From: an uncultured Corynebacterium sp.
Lineage (GTDB): Bacteria; Actinomycetota; Actinomycetes; Mycobacteriales; Mycobacteriaceae
DNA length: 16,039 nt
Direction of reading: 5' to 3'
Assembly: GCA_945631445.1 (NCBI GenBank)
Contig: CALZCR010000007.1
Coordinates: forward strand, 1-16,039
Below, in pieces: positions 1-7,794 of the stretch. The notes beneath the pieces are model-generated. The model saw only the letters and a program-made list of their open reading frames with translations. It was not told where the DNA came from and searched no databases. The position numbers were made by a program, and so were the translations under genes. Position 1 is the stretch's first letter; each line of letters begins with the position of its first letter.

Positions 1-51
1 GAGACGGCGCGTCGCTCCGACGTCGACGTGGTTCTCGTCCACACCGAATAA
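1..51 (+). CDS. Universal stress protein (UspA family), C-terminal end only
   Basis: The first 16 codons before a TAA at 49-51 translate to ETARRSDVDVVLVHTE. This matches the last beta strand of the next gene, which ends DVARQSDCDVMIVHTVK. The match in register (arginine, serine, aspartate, then a hydrophobic strand and VHT) shows that this is the end of a second UspA-domain gene, in tandem with the one at 153. Only the last strand is visible, so length, ATP-binding motif and start lie outside the window. The call rests on this short similarity and the tandem context. Confidence 0.75.
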   Translation, partial: ETARRSDVDVVLVHTE

Positions 52-152
52 CGGGCAGACGACAGAACTCTCACCTGAGTAGAGTTTAAATTGTTAGGAT
101 TGCGGTACTGTAAACCCACCACCTCCGCAGTCGGAATTTTCGAAAGGGCATT

Positions 153-596
153 ATGAGCGAGAACTACCAGAAGATCGTCGTCGGCACCGATGGGTCCAAG
201 TCCTCGATGCTCGCGGTAGAGCGTGCCGCCCGTATCGCGGCCGCCTTCGATGCGACGTTGATCATCGGTTGCGCTTACTACGAGGACAAGGAAGAGGCGT
301 CCAAGACCCTCCGCCAAGATTCCGTCACCATCCTGGGCGACGACAAGGCGCAGCAGAACCTCGAGTCCGCTTCCGACGCCGCCCGTGCCGTCGGCGCCAA
401 GAGCGTCGAGACCGCCATTCGCCCCGGCACTCCGGTGCAGGCGCTGATGTCGATCGTCAACGACAACAAAGCCGACTTGCTGGTCGTCGGAAACCGCGGC
501 ATCAACTCGCTGACCGGCCGTTTGCTCGGCTCGGTGCCCGCCGACGTCGCCCGCCAGTCCGACTGCGACGTCATGATCGTCCACACCGTCAAGTAA
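153..596 (+). CDS. Universal stress protein, single UspA domain
   Basis: This 147-residue protein has the size of a single-domain UspA protein. The N-terminal strand carries the usual aspartate (VVGTDGS, D13). The C-terminal part has the ATP-binding pattern G-x2-G-x9-G-S at G113, G116, G126 and S127, so it is probably of the nucleotide-binding type. Such cytoplasmic proteins usually act as dimers in stress or starvation survival, and no client can be deduced here. The start is ATG with AAAGG about 8 bases upstream. It follows the tail of a paralogue by 101 bases. That gap has an AT-rich island at 79-115 with TAGAGT (80-85) and TAAATT (87-92), either of which could be a -10 box, so the gene may have its own promoter. 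It is convergent with helD. Confidence 0.93.
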   Translation: MSENYQKIVVGTDGSKSSMLAVERAARIAAAFDATLIIGCAYYEDKEEASKTLRQDSVTILGDDKAQQNLESASDAARAVGAKSVETAIRPGTPVQALMSIVNDNKADLLVVGNRGINSLTGRLLGSVPADVARQSDCDVMIVHTVK

Positions 597-621
597 ACGA
601 CGCCGACGGTCTTTCTCGACC

Positions 622-658
622 CGCTCCGCCCGCCCTGTGACGCAGGAACGGCGGAGCG
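622..658 (+). terminator. Hairpin between convergent usp and helD genes, likely terminator
   Basis: A perfect 9-base inverted repeat, CGCTCCGCC (622-630) and GGCGGAGCG (650-658), has a second short stem, CCTG/CAGG, inside its 19-base loop. It sits 25 bases after the usp stop codon and before the helD stop codon. The tail on the plus strand (TCGCGTTT) is only weakly T-rich and the minus-strand side has no T run, so terminator strength is uncertain. Confidence 0.5.
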
Positions 659-675
659 TCGCGTTTCCCGGGCGC

Positions 676-2895
676 CTACTCCTCGCCGGCTACTTCATCG
701 ACGTCCGGCAGCTCCCCGATGACGGTCAGCGTCTGCGTCGCGCGGGTGATCGCCACATACAAGTCCTGCCACCCCTGCGGCGAAGCTTCCGCGATCTCGG
801 CCGGTTCCACCACCACGACGTGGTCGAACTCCAGGCCCTTGATTTCCCCCACATTGTCTACGTCGATGACCTGCACCAGACCGTCGCCCTCGAAGTGCAG
901 CGCCGCGGGGTCAGTGCCGGAGGGCAGGAATTCCACCGGCGTACCGGATTCGCGGATCGCCGTCGCCGGCGTCGCCTCCGGGTCGATGGCCGCCAGGATA
1001 TCGTTGGCCGTGCCCATGATCTCGGCGGGGGTGCGGTAGTTGACCGTCAACTCATGCACCCGGAAACGCTGGCCCACAAACGGCTCCAACGCGTCTTCCC
1101 ACGAGTCCACCCCGGCCGGCGCACCGGTTTGGGCGGTGTCTCCCACCAGCGTCATCCACCGGGACGGGCTGCGGCGAAACACCATGCGCCACTCCATCGC
1201 CGTCAACTCCTGGGCCTCGTCCACGACCACGTGGCCAAACGCCCAGGTGTGGTCGTCCGCGGCCCGCTCCGCGGTGGTGCGGATGTCGCGCACCTGTTGC
1301 CGCTGCGCGAGCGTCTCCGCGTCAATGACGTCGTGGGCCGACAAAATCTCCGCCTCAAAAGAATCGTCGTCGGTGTCCGTGGACGCGGAACTCTCCAGGA
1401 TGTCCAGGGCGTCCTCGGCGGCGGCGACCTGCTTGCGCCAGGCCGACTCCTCTTTTTCGCGGGCCTGCTCCGGGTCCGGCAGGCCGATGAGCACCGCGAG
1501 TTCATCCAGTAGCGCCGCGTCCGACGGGGCCCATCCGCCGCCCGGCTCCCGCCACAGGGCGGCGCGGGTGTCGTCGTCGTAGTCGCCGGCGACTTCTTCG
1601 ATGGCTTCGGCGCTGGTGAGCAGCTCTTCCAGCACCCCGGTGGGGGAGAGCTCCGGCCACAAGTCGTCGATGAGCCCCAGGACCGCGGGCTCGTCCGCCA
1701 AATCGTCGTGCAGCTGATCCACGTCCGCCCGGGACAACAGATTCGATCCGCCCAGCGGGTCGGCCCCGATGCGTTTTGCCATCGTGGTCGCCAACTGTTC
1801 GATCAAGTGCTCCGCAAACACCGCGCGGGCGTCGTTGTGCGGCCTTCGGGAACGCCGCGCCCGGGTCCGCGACTTCTTCACCATCGCCGGAGACACCCGC
1901 AGTTCCAGCCCCTCGACGCGCAACGGAAGAGCCTTCTCCGGCACCGCCTGGTATGCCTGCACCGCGCGCTTGAGGATCGTGACCATCTCTTCCGAGCCCT
2001 TGATCTCCCGGGCCGCCAGCGAATCAGTCGCCGTCGCCCGGACGCCGGGAAACAGGTCGCCGACGGTGGACAGCACCACGCCCGTCTCACCCAGCTCCGG
2101 CAGCACGCGCGAGATGTACTCCAGGAAAGTCGAGTTCGGTCCCAGAATGAGCACGCCCGTCTTCGCCAGCTGGTCGCGGTGCGTGTACAGCAGATACGCC
2201 ACCCGGTGCAGCGCCACCGCCGTCTTGCCCGTGCCCGGCCCGCCCTGCACCACCATCACGCCGCGGGTCGCGTCCCGGATGATCTGGTCCTGCTCCCGCT
2301 GGATGGTCTCCACGATGGAGTGCATGTGCCCGGTGCGTGCCCGTTGCATGGCGTGGTACAAGGCTGTCTCGCTGCCGACGCCTTGGCGAGTGGCCGCGGC
2401 GCCGTCACCGGAGAGCACCTCGTCGTCGACGCCCGTGACGGTCCGGCCCCGGGTACGCAGGTGTCGGCGCACCGTGACCCCCTCCGGCTGGGCGGTGGTG
2501 GCCAGGTAGAAAGGACGCGCCATGGGGGCGCGCCAGTCCAGCAGCAAAGTGCGGTAATTGTCGGCCCTGTCATCCAGCCCCATGCGCCCGATATAACGGC
2601 GTTCCAACTCGGGGTGGCCGGGGACGGGGTTTTCCGGGGCGTCGCTGGCGATGTCGATGCGGCCGAACACCAACCCCGTCTGAGCGAGGTTGAGACGGTT
2701 CAGCTTGGAGTTGAGCCCGTGGTACTCGGCTTCGCGACGCACGAGGGCGTCGGCGTCGGGGTTCGCGGGGTCGACTTCCAGCTGGACTTGCCGCAGCCGC
2801 TCATTCGCCGCCGCCACTTCTTGGTCGAGGCGCTCGAACAGGTCATCCACGTACTCTTGCTCGGCAGCGATTTCACGCTCGCGGGCGTCAGCCAT
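676..2895 (-). CDS. helD: HelD-like RNA polymerase recycling factor (superfamily I helicase fold)
   Basis: The 739-residue product resembles the actinobacterial (class II) HelD proteins. Residues 1-75 are a charged coiled coil. A Q-like motif precedes Walker A GGPGTGKT (218-225, K224). Walker B is VVDEAQE (D559, E560), followed by VGDTAQTG and a C-terminal ITRAT motif. A very acidic stretch with DTDDDSFEAE at 507-516 lies just before Walker B, where mycobacterial HelD has the loop that enters the polymerase active-site channel. Known HelD proteins use ATP to strip RNA polymerase from nucleic acid, and some relatives give rifampicin tolerance. That role is inferred here from family resemblance. 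I chose the ATG at 2895 because GGAGG lies 9 bases before it and an upstream extension would run through a terminator. UvrD- or Rep-type DNA helicase is the less likely alternative. Confidence 0.88.
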   Translation of the reverse strand: MADAREREIAAEQEYVDDLFERLDQEVAAANERLRQVQLEVDPANPDADALVRREAEYHGLNSKLNRLNLAQTGLVFGRIDIASDAPENPVPGHPELERRYIGRMGLDDRADNYRTLLLDWRAPMARPFYLATTAQPEGVTVRRHLRTRGRTVTGVDDEVLSGDGAAATRQGVGSETALYHAMQRARTGHMHSIVETIQREQDQIIRDATRGVMVVQGGPGTGKTAVALHRVAYLLYTHRDQLAKTGVLILGPNSTFLEYISRVLPELGETGVVLSTVGDLFPGVRATATDSLAAREIKGSEEMVTILKRAVQAYQAVPEKALPLRVEGLELRVSPAMVKKSRTRARRSRRPHNDARAVFAEHLIEQLATTMAKRIGADPLGGSNLLSRADVDQLHDDLADEPAVLGLIDDLWPELSPTGVLEELLTSAEAIEEVAGDYDDDTRAALWREPGGGWAPSDAALLDELAVLIGLPDPEQAREKEESAWRKQVAAAEDALDILESSASTDTDDDSFEAEILSAHDVIDAETLAQRQQVRDIRTTAERAADDHTWAFGHVVVDEAQELTAMEWRMVFRRSPSRWMTLVGDTAQTGAPAGVDSWEDALEPFVGQRFRVHELTVNYRTPAEIMGTANDILAAIDPEATPATAIRESGTPVEFLPSGTDPAALHFEGDGLVQVIDVDNVGEIKGLEFDHVVVVEPAEIAEASPQGWQDLYVAITRATQTLTVIGELPDVDEVAGEE

Positions 2896-2932
2896 CTGGA
2901 TCATCCTCCGAATGTGTAAAAAGTGGTGCTCC

Positions 2933-2941
2933 AGCATATCA
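2933..2941 (-). promoter_or_regulatory. Extended -10 promoter element for helD
   Basis: Read on the minus strand the sequence is TGA-TATGCT, an extended -10 box, 38 bases before the helD start codon. It lies after the terminator of the upstream DoxX-like gene, which fits separate transcription of helD. No good -35 box is visible at the usual distance. Confidence 0.4.
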
Positions 2942-3000
2942 GCAGCGCCGGAGATTAGGCCTGTTCGCCGACGGCTGCGGGGCGGGCACGGAGAAAGAGA

Positions 3001-3036
3001 CAGACGCCGCATCCGACAGGGCGGAAGCGGCGTCTG
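3001..3036 (-). terminator. Intrinsic terminator after the DoxX-like gene
   Basis: The perfect 10-base inverted repeat CAGACGCCGC (3001-3010) and GCGGCGTCTG (3027-3036) begins 25 bases after the stop codon of the DoxX-like gene. On the minus strand it is followed by the T-rich tail TCTCTTTCTC. It lies before the helD promoter element, so the two genes are probably separate units. Confidence 0.75.
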
Positions 3037-3061
3037 AAGTGGAAGCGGCGAAGGGGGGCGC

Positions 3062-4009
3062 TTAGTTCAGCTGCTTCTTCACGTTCTTCACGGCGCGGTC
3101 GATCGCCTTGTCGGCTTCCTTCTGGAACTTGTCGGCCTTACGGCTGGCGCGCTTCGCGGCGCCGCCGGTCTTCTTGTCGGCCTTAGTCAGGGCGTCGTCC
3201 GCCCGGTCCTGGGCCTTGTCGGCGGCCTTGACGGCCCGCTTGTTGAGCTTCTTGCCGGTCTTCTGGGCTTCGTCGAGCAGGTCACGGCCAGTCTTTTCCG
3301 CCTGATTGGCCCACTTCGGAGCCTCGGCCTGGACAGTGTCGATGAGGTTTTTGCCCGAGTCAATGGCGGTGTCCAGCCAGCCGGACGCCATGCCCGCAGC
3401 CTGGTCGGCGGACTTCTTCCAGTCATCCTTGTGGTCGTCGACGTAAGAGGTCACGGCGTCCTGCGCCTGACCTGCCTTGTCGCCGACCCAGTCGCTGGCC
3501 TGATCGAAAGTTTTCTGGGACTGGCTCTTGGTGGGCAGCGCGGCCTGCACCTTGTCGCCGGCCACTTGACCGGCCTTCTTGGCGCGCCACGCGACAGAAG
3601 GCTTACCCGCGGTGTCGACGGAGGTGATGGCCAAACCACCGAGGAGGGCCACGTTGGTCAGGAAGCCGTTGCGGCGGGAGGACTTCTCCTCGTCGTTGTC
3701 CGCTTCCCAAAAGTTGTAGCGGCCGAGAATGGTCGGCACCGAGACCAGCGCCAGGGTGCCGGCGGACAGGCGCGGGGCTTTGCCGATCGCGAGCAGGGCG
3801 CCGGCGCCGATTTTGGTGCCGCCGACCGCACGGGCGACCAGCTCCGGGTCGTTGGGGACGTTGCGGGCCCAGTCATCGGGGAGGAGGGAGCGCACCTTGT
3901 CCAGCACGTTTTCGGTGGCCCGGACGTGTGCGCCCGTGTTGAGCAGGGTGTCTGCTCCGTCAGCGATGTAAACGGATGCCAGCATCGGTCGTGCGATCTT
4001 GCGGATCAT
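3062..4009 (-). CDS. DoxX-family-like membrane protein with long Lys/Ala-rich tail
   Basis: The 315-residue protein has two parts. Residues 1-135 resemble the small DoxX-type membrane proteins of corynebacteria: an N-terminal MIRKIARPML-type start, then hydrophobic segments at about 66-78, 81-97 and 115-131. Residues from about 145 to the end are hydrophilic and rich in Lys, Ala, Asp and Gln, with repeated patterns such as DKAQDRADDALTKADKK. This predicts long amphipathic helices like those of LEA or apolipoprotein-like proteins, and the last 60 residues are strongly basic. The ATG has AAAGGAG 8 bases upstream. The membrane location is inferred from the hydrophobic segments. The biochemical role is unknown. 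The tail could bind nucleic acid, cell-wall polymer or membrane, but nothing in the sequence decides this. Confidence 0.8.
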   Translation of the reverse strand: MIRKIARPMLASVYIADGADTLLNTGAHVRATENVLDKVRSLLPDDWARNVPNDPELVARAVGGTKIGAGALLAIGKAPRLSAGTLALVSVPTILGRYNFWEADNDEEKSSRRNGFLTNVALLGGLAITSVDTAGKPSVAWRAKKAGQVAGDKVQAALPTKSQSQKTFDQASDWVGDKAGQAQDAVTSYVDDHKDDWKKSADQAAGMASGWLDTAIDSGKNLIDTVQAEAPKWANQAEKTGRDLLDEAQKTGKKLNKRAVKAADKAQDRADDALTKADKKTGGAAKRASRKADKFQKEADKAIDRAVKNVKKQLN

Positions 4010-4063
4010 GTTCGACGCTCCTTTGCGTGAGGTGTGACGTTAGAAAATTCTTTTACTTCTTCC

Positions 4064-4069
4064 ACTGTA
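4064..4069 (-). promoter_or_regulatory. Possible -10 box for the DoxX-like gene
   Basis: On the minus strand the hexamer is TACAGT, which fits the corynebacterial TAnAnT pattern, 54 bases before the ATG at 4009. It lies in the 106-base gap after the metallo-hydrolase gene. There is no recognisable -35 box. Cotranscription with the upstream hydrolase gene is also possible, because no clear terminator separates them. Confidence 0.3.
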
Positions 4070-4115
4070 CCGAGATTGGCCCGCCCGGGTGGCAGAAAAA
4101 GTACGTCGACGACCT

Positions 4116-4718
4116 TCACCAACGGCGGGACCACCACTCGTCGAGGTGCGGGCGTTCAGCTCCCAGCGTGGTGGGTTGTCCGTGGCCAGGACGCACGATC
4201 GCCTCATCCGGGTACACGTCGAAAAGGCGGCTCTTGACGTCGTTGAAAAGCCGGGCGAAGTCCGACTCGGACTCGGTCTTTCCCACCCCGCCGGGAAAGA
4301 GGCTGTCGCCGACGAACAGGTTGACCACTCCGTCGATCTCCGCGGCCAGGCACGCCCCGCCCGGGGTGTGACCGCGCAAGATGGCCACCGGCAGCTCGTG
4401 TCCGGCGAAGTCGATGACGTCTCCCTGCTCGAGCTCGACGTCGACCTCCGCGGGCAAGGCGGGCGAGTCCAAGAACGACGTGAAGTGGGTGGCGCCCGTG
4501 CGGGCGAGCACGGCCGGTAGCGCCCGGACATGATCGGCGTGGCGGTGGGTGGTCAGCACCGTCGTGATGGTGACCCCCGCTTCTTCCGCCATCTTGAGCA
4601 GGGCGTCCGGGTCGTCGGCGGCGTCGATGAGAAGGCCTTCGTCGCCGGCGGCGAGAAGGTAGCAATTATTGTCCGTCTCGGACACGGAAATCTGGTGAAG
4701 CTTCAGTGCTGTGGTCAT
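4116..4718 (-). CDS. Metallo-beta-lactamase fold hydrolase (glyoxalase II-like)
   Basis: The 200-residue protein carries the full metal-binding set of this fold: THRHADH (H58, H60, D62, H63), H117 in GHTPGG, D138 in VGDSLF and H179 in RPGHGQPT. This supports a two-metal hydrolase of the glyoxalase II-like group. It is shorter than classical glyoxalase II and lacks its C-terminal helical domain, so the substrate (a thioester or other ester) cannot be named. The N-terminal TDNNCYLL pattern is typical of these enzymes. I chose the ATG at 4718 because the conserved fold begins there and upstream codons overlap the uvrA control region. No Shine-Dalgarno is visible; a TAGGCT box ends 7 bases before the ATG, which suggests a leaderless transcript. 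The gene is divergent from uvrA. Confidence 0.9.
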   Translation of the reverse strand: MTTALKLHQISVSETDNNCYLLAAGDEGLLIDAADDPDALLKMAEEAGVTITTVLTTHRHADHVRALPAVLARTGATHFTSFLDSPALPAEVDVELEQGDVIDFAGHELPVAILRGHTPGGACLAAEIDGVVNLFVGDSLFPGGVGKTESESDFARLFNDVKSRLFDVYPDEAIVRPGHGQPTTLGAERPHLDEWWSRRW

Positions 4719-4719
4719 G

Positions 4720-4736
4720 CTGACTAGCCTAGTCAG
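4720..4736. promoter_or_regulatory. Perfect palindrome over the hydrolase start, with possible divergent -10 boxes
   Basis: CTGACTA-GCC-TAGTCAG is a perfect 7-base inverted repeat with a 3-base spacer, one base from the hydrolase ATG (4718). It contains TAGGCT on the minus strand and TAGCCT on the plus strand, both possible -10 hexamers. It may be an operator, or a pair of overlapping promoters for the hydrolase gene and uvrA. No regulator is recognised. Confidence 0.4.
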
Positions 4737-4756
4737 GAATAGCGGCGCATTCGTCG

Positions 4757-4772
4757 TCGATGGTACGTTCGA
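4757..4772. promoter_or_regulatory. Near-consensus LexA (SOS) box upstream of uvrA
   Basis: TCGATGGTACGTTCGA matches the actinobacterial SOS consensus TCGAAC-N4-GTTCGA at 10 of 12 fixed positions; the two mismatches are in the left half. It lies 60 bases before the uvrA start codon, a sensible site for a repressor of a DNA repair gene. LexA binding is inferred from the match and the gene controlled. Confidence 0.5.
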
Positions 4773-4831
4773 GATCATCTTTCCGGGTGCGCCGGCCGGG
4801 CCCGGATTCATCAAGGGGAGGAACAAGACAA

Positions 4832-7681
4832 GTGGCTGACCGTCTCGTCGTCAAAGGTGCCCGCGAACACAATCTGAAGGGCGTGGACGTCGATCTGCCC
4901 CGCGATAAAATGGTCGTGTTCACCGGCCTGTCTGGGTCGGGCAAGTCGTCGTTGGCTTTCGACACCATCTTCGCTGAAGGACAGCGTCGTTACGTGGAGT
5001 CGCTGAGCTCCTACGCCCGTATGTTCCTCGGCCAAATGGACAAGCCCGACGTCGACCTCATCGACGGGTTGTCGCCCGCGGTGTCGATCGACCAGAAATC
5101 CACCAACCGCAACCCGCGCTCGACGGTGGGCACCATCACGGAGATCTACGATTACCTGCGCCTGCTGTTTTCCCGTGCCGGCACCGCCCATTGCCCGGTC
5201 TGCGACGAAAAGATCGACCGGCAGACCCCGCAGATGATCGTCGACCAGGTGCTGGCAGGGGAGGAACGCACCAAGTTTCAGGTGCTCGCCCCCGTCGTGC
5301 GCACCCGCAAGGGCGAGTTCGTCGACCTGTTCAAGGACCTCGCCTCACAGGGCTACTCGCGCATCATGGTCGACGGTGAATTGCATCAGCTGTCCGACCC
5401 GCCGAAGCTGAAGAAGCAGATCAAGCACGACATCGACGTGGTGGTCGACCGTCTGCAGGTCAAGGAGTCGCAGAAGCAGCGTCTCACCGATTCCGTGGAG
5501 ACCGCCCTGCGGTTGGCGGACGGGCTGGTGGTCATCGACTACGTCGACCTCTCCGAGGACGACCCGCAGCGCCACCGGATCTTCTCCGAAAAGATGGCCT
5601 GCCCGAACGGTCACACGCTCGACATCGACGAGTACGAGCCCCGCGCATTTTCCTTCAACAGCCCCTACGGCGCCTGCCCTGCCTGTGACGGCTTGGGCAC
5701 CCGCACCGAGGTCGACATCGACTTGCTCATCCCCGACCCGGACGCACCGGCGAACAAGTCCGTGCAACCGTGGACCTCCTCGCCGAACCGTAACTACTTC
5801 GAGAAACTCGTCGACGGTTTGTCCGAGGCCCTCGAGTTCGATCCGGAGACGCCGTTTTCGAAGCTGACGAAGAAACAACGCGACGCCCTGATCAACGGCA
5901 CCTCCACCAAGGTCTCGGTGCGCTACAAGAATCGTTTCGGACGTGTTCGCAACTGGACCGCTCCTTTCGAGGGGGTGCGCGGCTGGATGGACCGCAAATT
6001 GGAACAGGCCGAAAGCGAGAAGCAAAAGGAACGGTTTCTGGCCTACACCCGCGAAATCGCCTGCCCCACCTGCGACGGCGCTCGTCTCAAGCCGGAGATT
6101 TTGTCCGTGCGCCTGGACTCGGAATCCGACGGGCAGAAGTCGATCGCGGGCTTGACGTCGATGTCCGTCGCCGACGCCGCGCAGTTCCTGGACACCCTCG
6201 TCCTGGGTTCCCGGGAACGGCAGATCGCGGACGCGGTGCTCAAGGAGATTCAGGCACGGCTACGCTTCCTCGTCGACGTGGGCTTGACGTATCTCACTCT
6301 GGACCGTGCCGCCGGCACCCTGTCCGGCGGTGAGGCGCAGCGCATCCGCCTGGCCACCCAGATCGGCTCAGGTTTGGCCGGCGTGATGTACGTGCTCGAC
6401 GAGCCGTCGATCGGGCTGCACCAGCGCGACAACAAGCGACTGATCGAGACGTTGAAGCGTCTGCGCGACATCGGCAACACCCTCATCGTCGTCGAACACG
6501 ATGAAGAGACCATCCGCGAATCCGACTGGATGATCGACATCGGTCCGAAGGCGGGCGAGTACGGCGGCGAGGTCGTCTACCAGGGGCCCCCGAAGGGCAT
6601 TCTGGAGATCGAGGGATCCATCACCGGCGACTACCTCGCCGGCCGACGCTCCCTCGGCGTCCCGGAGCAGCGCCGCGAGATCGACCCCGACCGTCGGCTC
6701 ACCGTCGTCGGGGCCCGGGAGAACAACCTGCAGGGCATCGACGTCGACATTCCGCTCGGCGTGCTGGTCTGCGTCACCGGCGTGTCCGGCTCCGGCAAGT
6801 CCACCCTCATCAACCAGATTTTGGCGAAAAATCTGCAGAACACCCTCAACCGGGCCCGCCAGGTGCCGGGCCGCGCCAAGCGCGTGGAGGGCATGGAACA
6901 TCTGGACAAGCTGATCCAGATCGACCAGTCGCCGATCGGCCGCACCCCGCGGTCGAACCCGGCGACATACACGGGCGTCTTCGACAAGATCCGCAACCTT
7001 TTCGCCGAAACGCAGGAGGCCAAGGTGCGCGGATACAAGGCCGGGCGGTTCTCCTTCAACATCAAGGGCGGACGCTGCGAGGCTTGTCAGGGTGACGGCA
7101 CCTTAAAGATCGAGATGAACTTTTTGCCCGACGTCTACGTCCCCTGCGAAGTCTGCGACGGCGCCCGCTACAACCGGGAGACCCTCGAGATCCGGTACAA
7201 GGGCAAGACCATCGCTGAGGTCTTGGACATGTCGATCTCGGAGGGCGCAGAATTCTTCGAGCCCATCACCTCAATCCATCGTTATCTGGCCACGCTGGTG
7301 GACGTGGGGCTGGGGTACGTCCGGCTGGGCCAGGCGGCCACGACGCTGTCCGGCGGCGAGGCCCAGCGCGTGAAACTGGCCTCCGAGCTGCAGAAGCGCT
7401 CCCACGGACGCACCGTCTACATTTTGGATGAGCCGACCACCGGCCTGCACTTCGAGGACGTGCGCAAGCTGATGCTCGTCATCCAGGGGCTGGTGGACAA
7501 GGGCAATTCCGTGTTGGTCATCGAGCACAACCTCGACGTGATCAAGATGGCCGATTGGGTCATCGACATGGGCCCCGAAGGAGGCGACGGCGGTGGCCGG
7601 CTCGTGGCGGAAGGCACTCCGGAGGACGTGGCGAAGGTGGAGGGCTCCTACACCGGCCAGTACCTCGCCGAAATACTCTAA
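4832..7681 (+). CDS. uvrA: Excinuclease ABC subunit A (UvrA)
   Basis: This 949-residue protein is the damage-sensing ATPase of nucleotide excision repair, acting as a dimer that loads UvrB on damaged DNA. Two ABC modules are complete: Walker A GLSGSGKS (32-39), signature LSGGE (497) and Walker B VLDEP (521-525); then Walker A GVSGSGKS (650-657), signature LSGGE (839) and Walker B ILDEP (864-868). The second zinc site is C749, C752, C772, C775. The first site reads CPNGH (C257, H261) and then C282, C285, so a histidine replaces the usual second cysteine; from memory this is common in actinobacteria. The length fits the family. I chose GTG at 4832, with GGGGAGGA upstream (10-base spacing) and homology beginning at [13 protein letters not shown]. 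An in-frame ATG at 4760 lies inside the SOS-like box and has no ribosome binding site. Confidence 0.98.
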   Translation: MADRLVVKGAREHNLKGVDVDLPRDKMVVFTGLSGSGKSSLAFDTIFAEGQRRYVESLSSYARMFLGQMDKPDVDLIDGLSPAVSIDQKSTNRNPRSTVGTITEIYDYLRLLFSRAGTAHCPVCDEKIDRQTPQMIVDQVLAGEERTKFQVLAPVVRTRKGEFVDLFKDLASQGYSRIMVDGELHQLSDPPKLKKQIKHDIDVVVDRLQVKESQKQRLTDSVETALRLADGLVVIDYVDLSEDDPQRHRIFSEKMACPNGHTLDIDEYEPRAFSFNSPYGACPACDGLGTRTEVDIDLLIPDPDAPANKSVQPWTSSPNRNYFEKLVDGLSEALEFDPETPFSKLTKKQRDALINGTSTKVSVRYKNRFGRVRNWTAPFEGVRGWMDRKLEQAESEKQKERFLAYTREIACPTCDGARLKPEILSVRLDSESDGQKSIAGLTSMSVADAAQFLDTLVLGSRERQIADAVLKEIQARLRFLVDVGLTYLTLDRAAGTLSGGEAQRIRLATQIGSGLAGVMYVLDEPSIGLHQRDNKRLIETLKRLRDIGNTLIVVEHDEETIRESDWMIDIGPKAGEYGGEVVYQGPPKGILEIEGSITGDYLAGRRSLGVPEQRREIDPDRRLTVVGARENNLQGIDVDIPLGVLVCVTGVSGSGKSTLINQILAKNLQNTLNRARQVPGRAKRVEGMEHLDKLIQIDQSPIGRTPRSNPATYTGVFDKIRNLFAETQEAKVRGYKAGRFSFNIKGGRCEACQGDGTLKIEMNFLPDVYVPCEVCDGARYNRETLEIRYKGKTIAEVLDMSISEGAEFFEPITSIHRYLATLVDVGLGYVRLGQAATTLSGGEAQRVKLASELQKRSHGRTVYILDEPTTGLHFEDVRKLMLVIQGLVDKGNSVLVIEHNLDVIKMADWVIDMGPEGGDGGGRLVAEGTPEDVAKVEGSYTGQYLAEIL

Positions 7682-7719
7682 AATCGAGGGCCCGCACCCA
7701 GTCCTTATCGTCGCTGCCG

Positions 7720-7725
7720 TAAAAT
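7720..7725 (+). promoter_or_regulatory. Probable -10 box for the lipoprotein gene
   Basis: TAAAAT fits the corynebacterial TAnAnT pattern exactly and lies 69 bases before the lipoprotein ATG, in the loop of a 7-base inverted repeat (CTGCCGT 7714-7720, ACGGCAG 7738-7744). No -35 box is clear. The surrounding repeat could be an operator. Confidence 0.45.
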
Positions 7726-7746
7726 AATCCCCACTCAACGGCAGCC

Positions 7747-7766
7747 TGGCCGCCCGTCAGCGGCCA
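7747..7766 (+). repeat. Hairpin in the uvrA-lipoprotein gap
   Basis: The inverted repeat TGGCCGC (7747-7753) and GCGGCCA (7760-7766) has a 6-base loop. It is not followed by a T run, so it is not a typical intrinsic terminator. It sits in the presumed leader of the lipoprotein mRNA, just before the AAAGGA Shine-Dalgarno. Confidence 0.4.
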
Positions 7767-7794
7767 CCGAATAAAGGACACGGTCGAAACAGTC

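Noticed and set aside
1708..2919. A 403-codon open frame opposite helD, with others at 637-1512
   Set aside because: Antisense to the conserved helicase motifs, no recognisable domain, shadow-frame composition.
2896..3000. A rifampicin-associated element upstream of helD, as in some actinobacteria
   Set aside because: No matching long inverted repeat was found in the gap; the only strong repeat is the terminator of the DoxX-like gene.
2896..3012. An upstream in-frame start that would add 39 residues to HelD
   Set aside because: The extension overlaps the terminator of the preceding gene and has no ribosome binding site; the ATG at 2895 has GGAGG at good spacing.
4760..4831. An ATG that would add 24 residues to UvrA
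   Set aside because: It lies inside the SOS-like box, lacks a ribosome binding site, and the added residues do not resemble UvrA.
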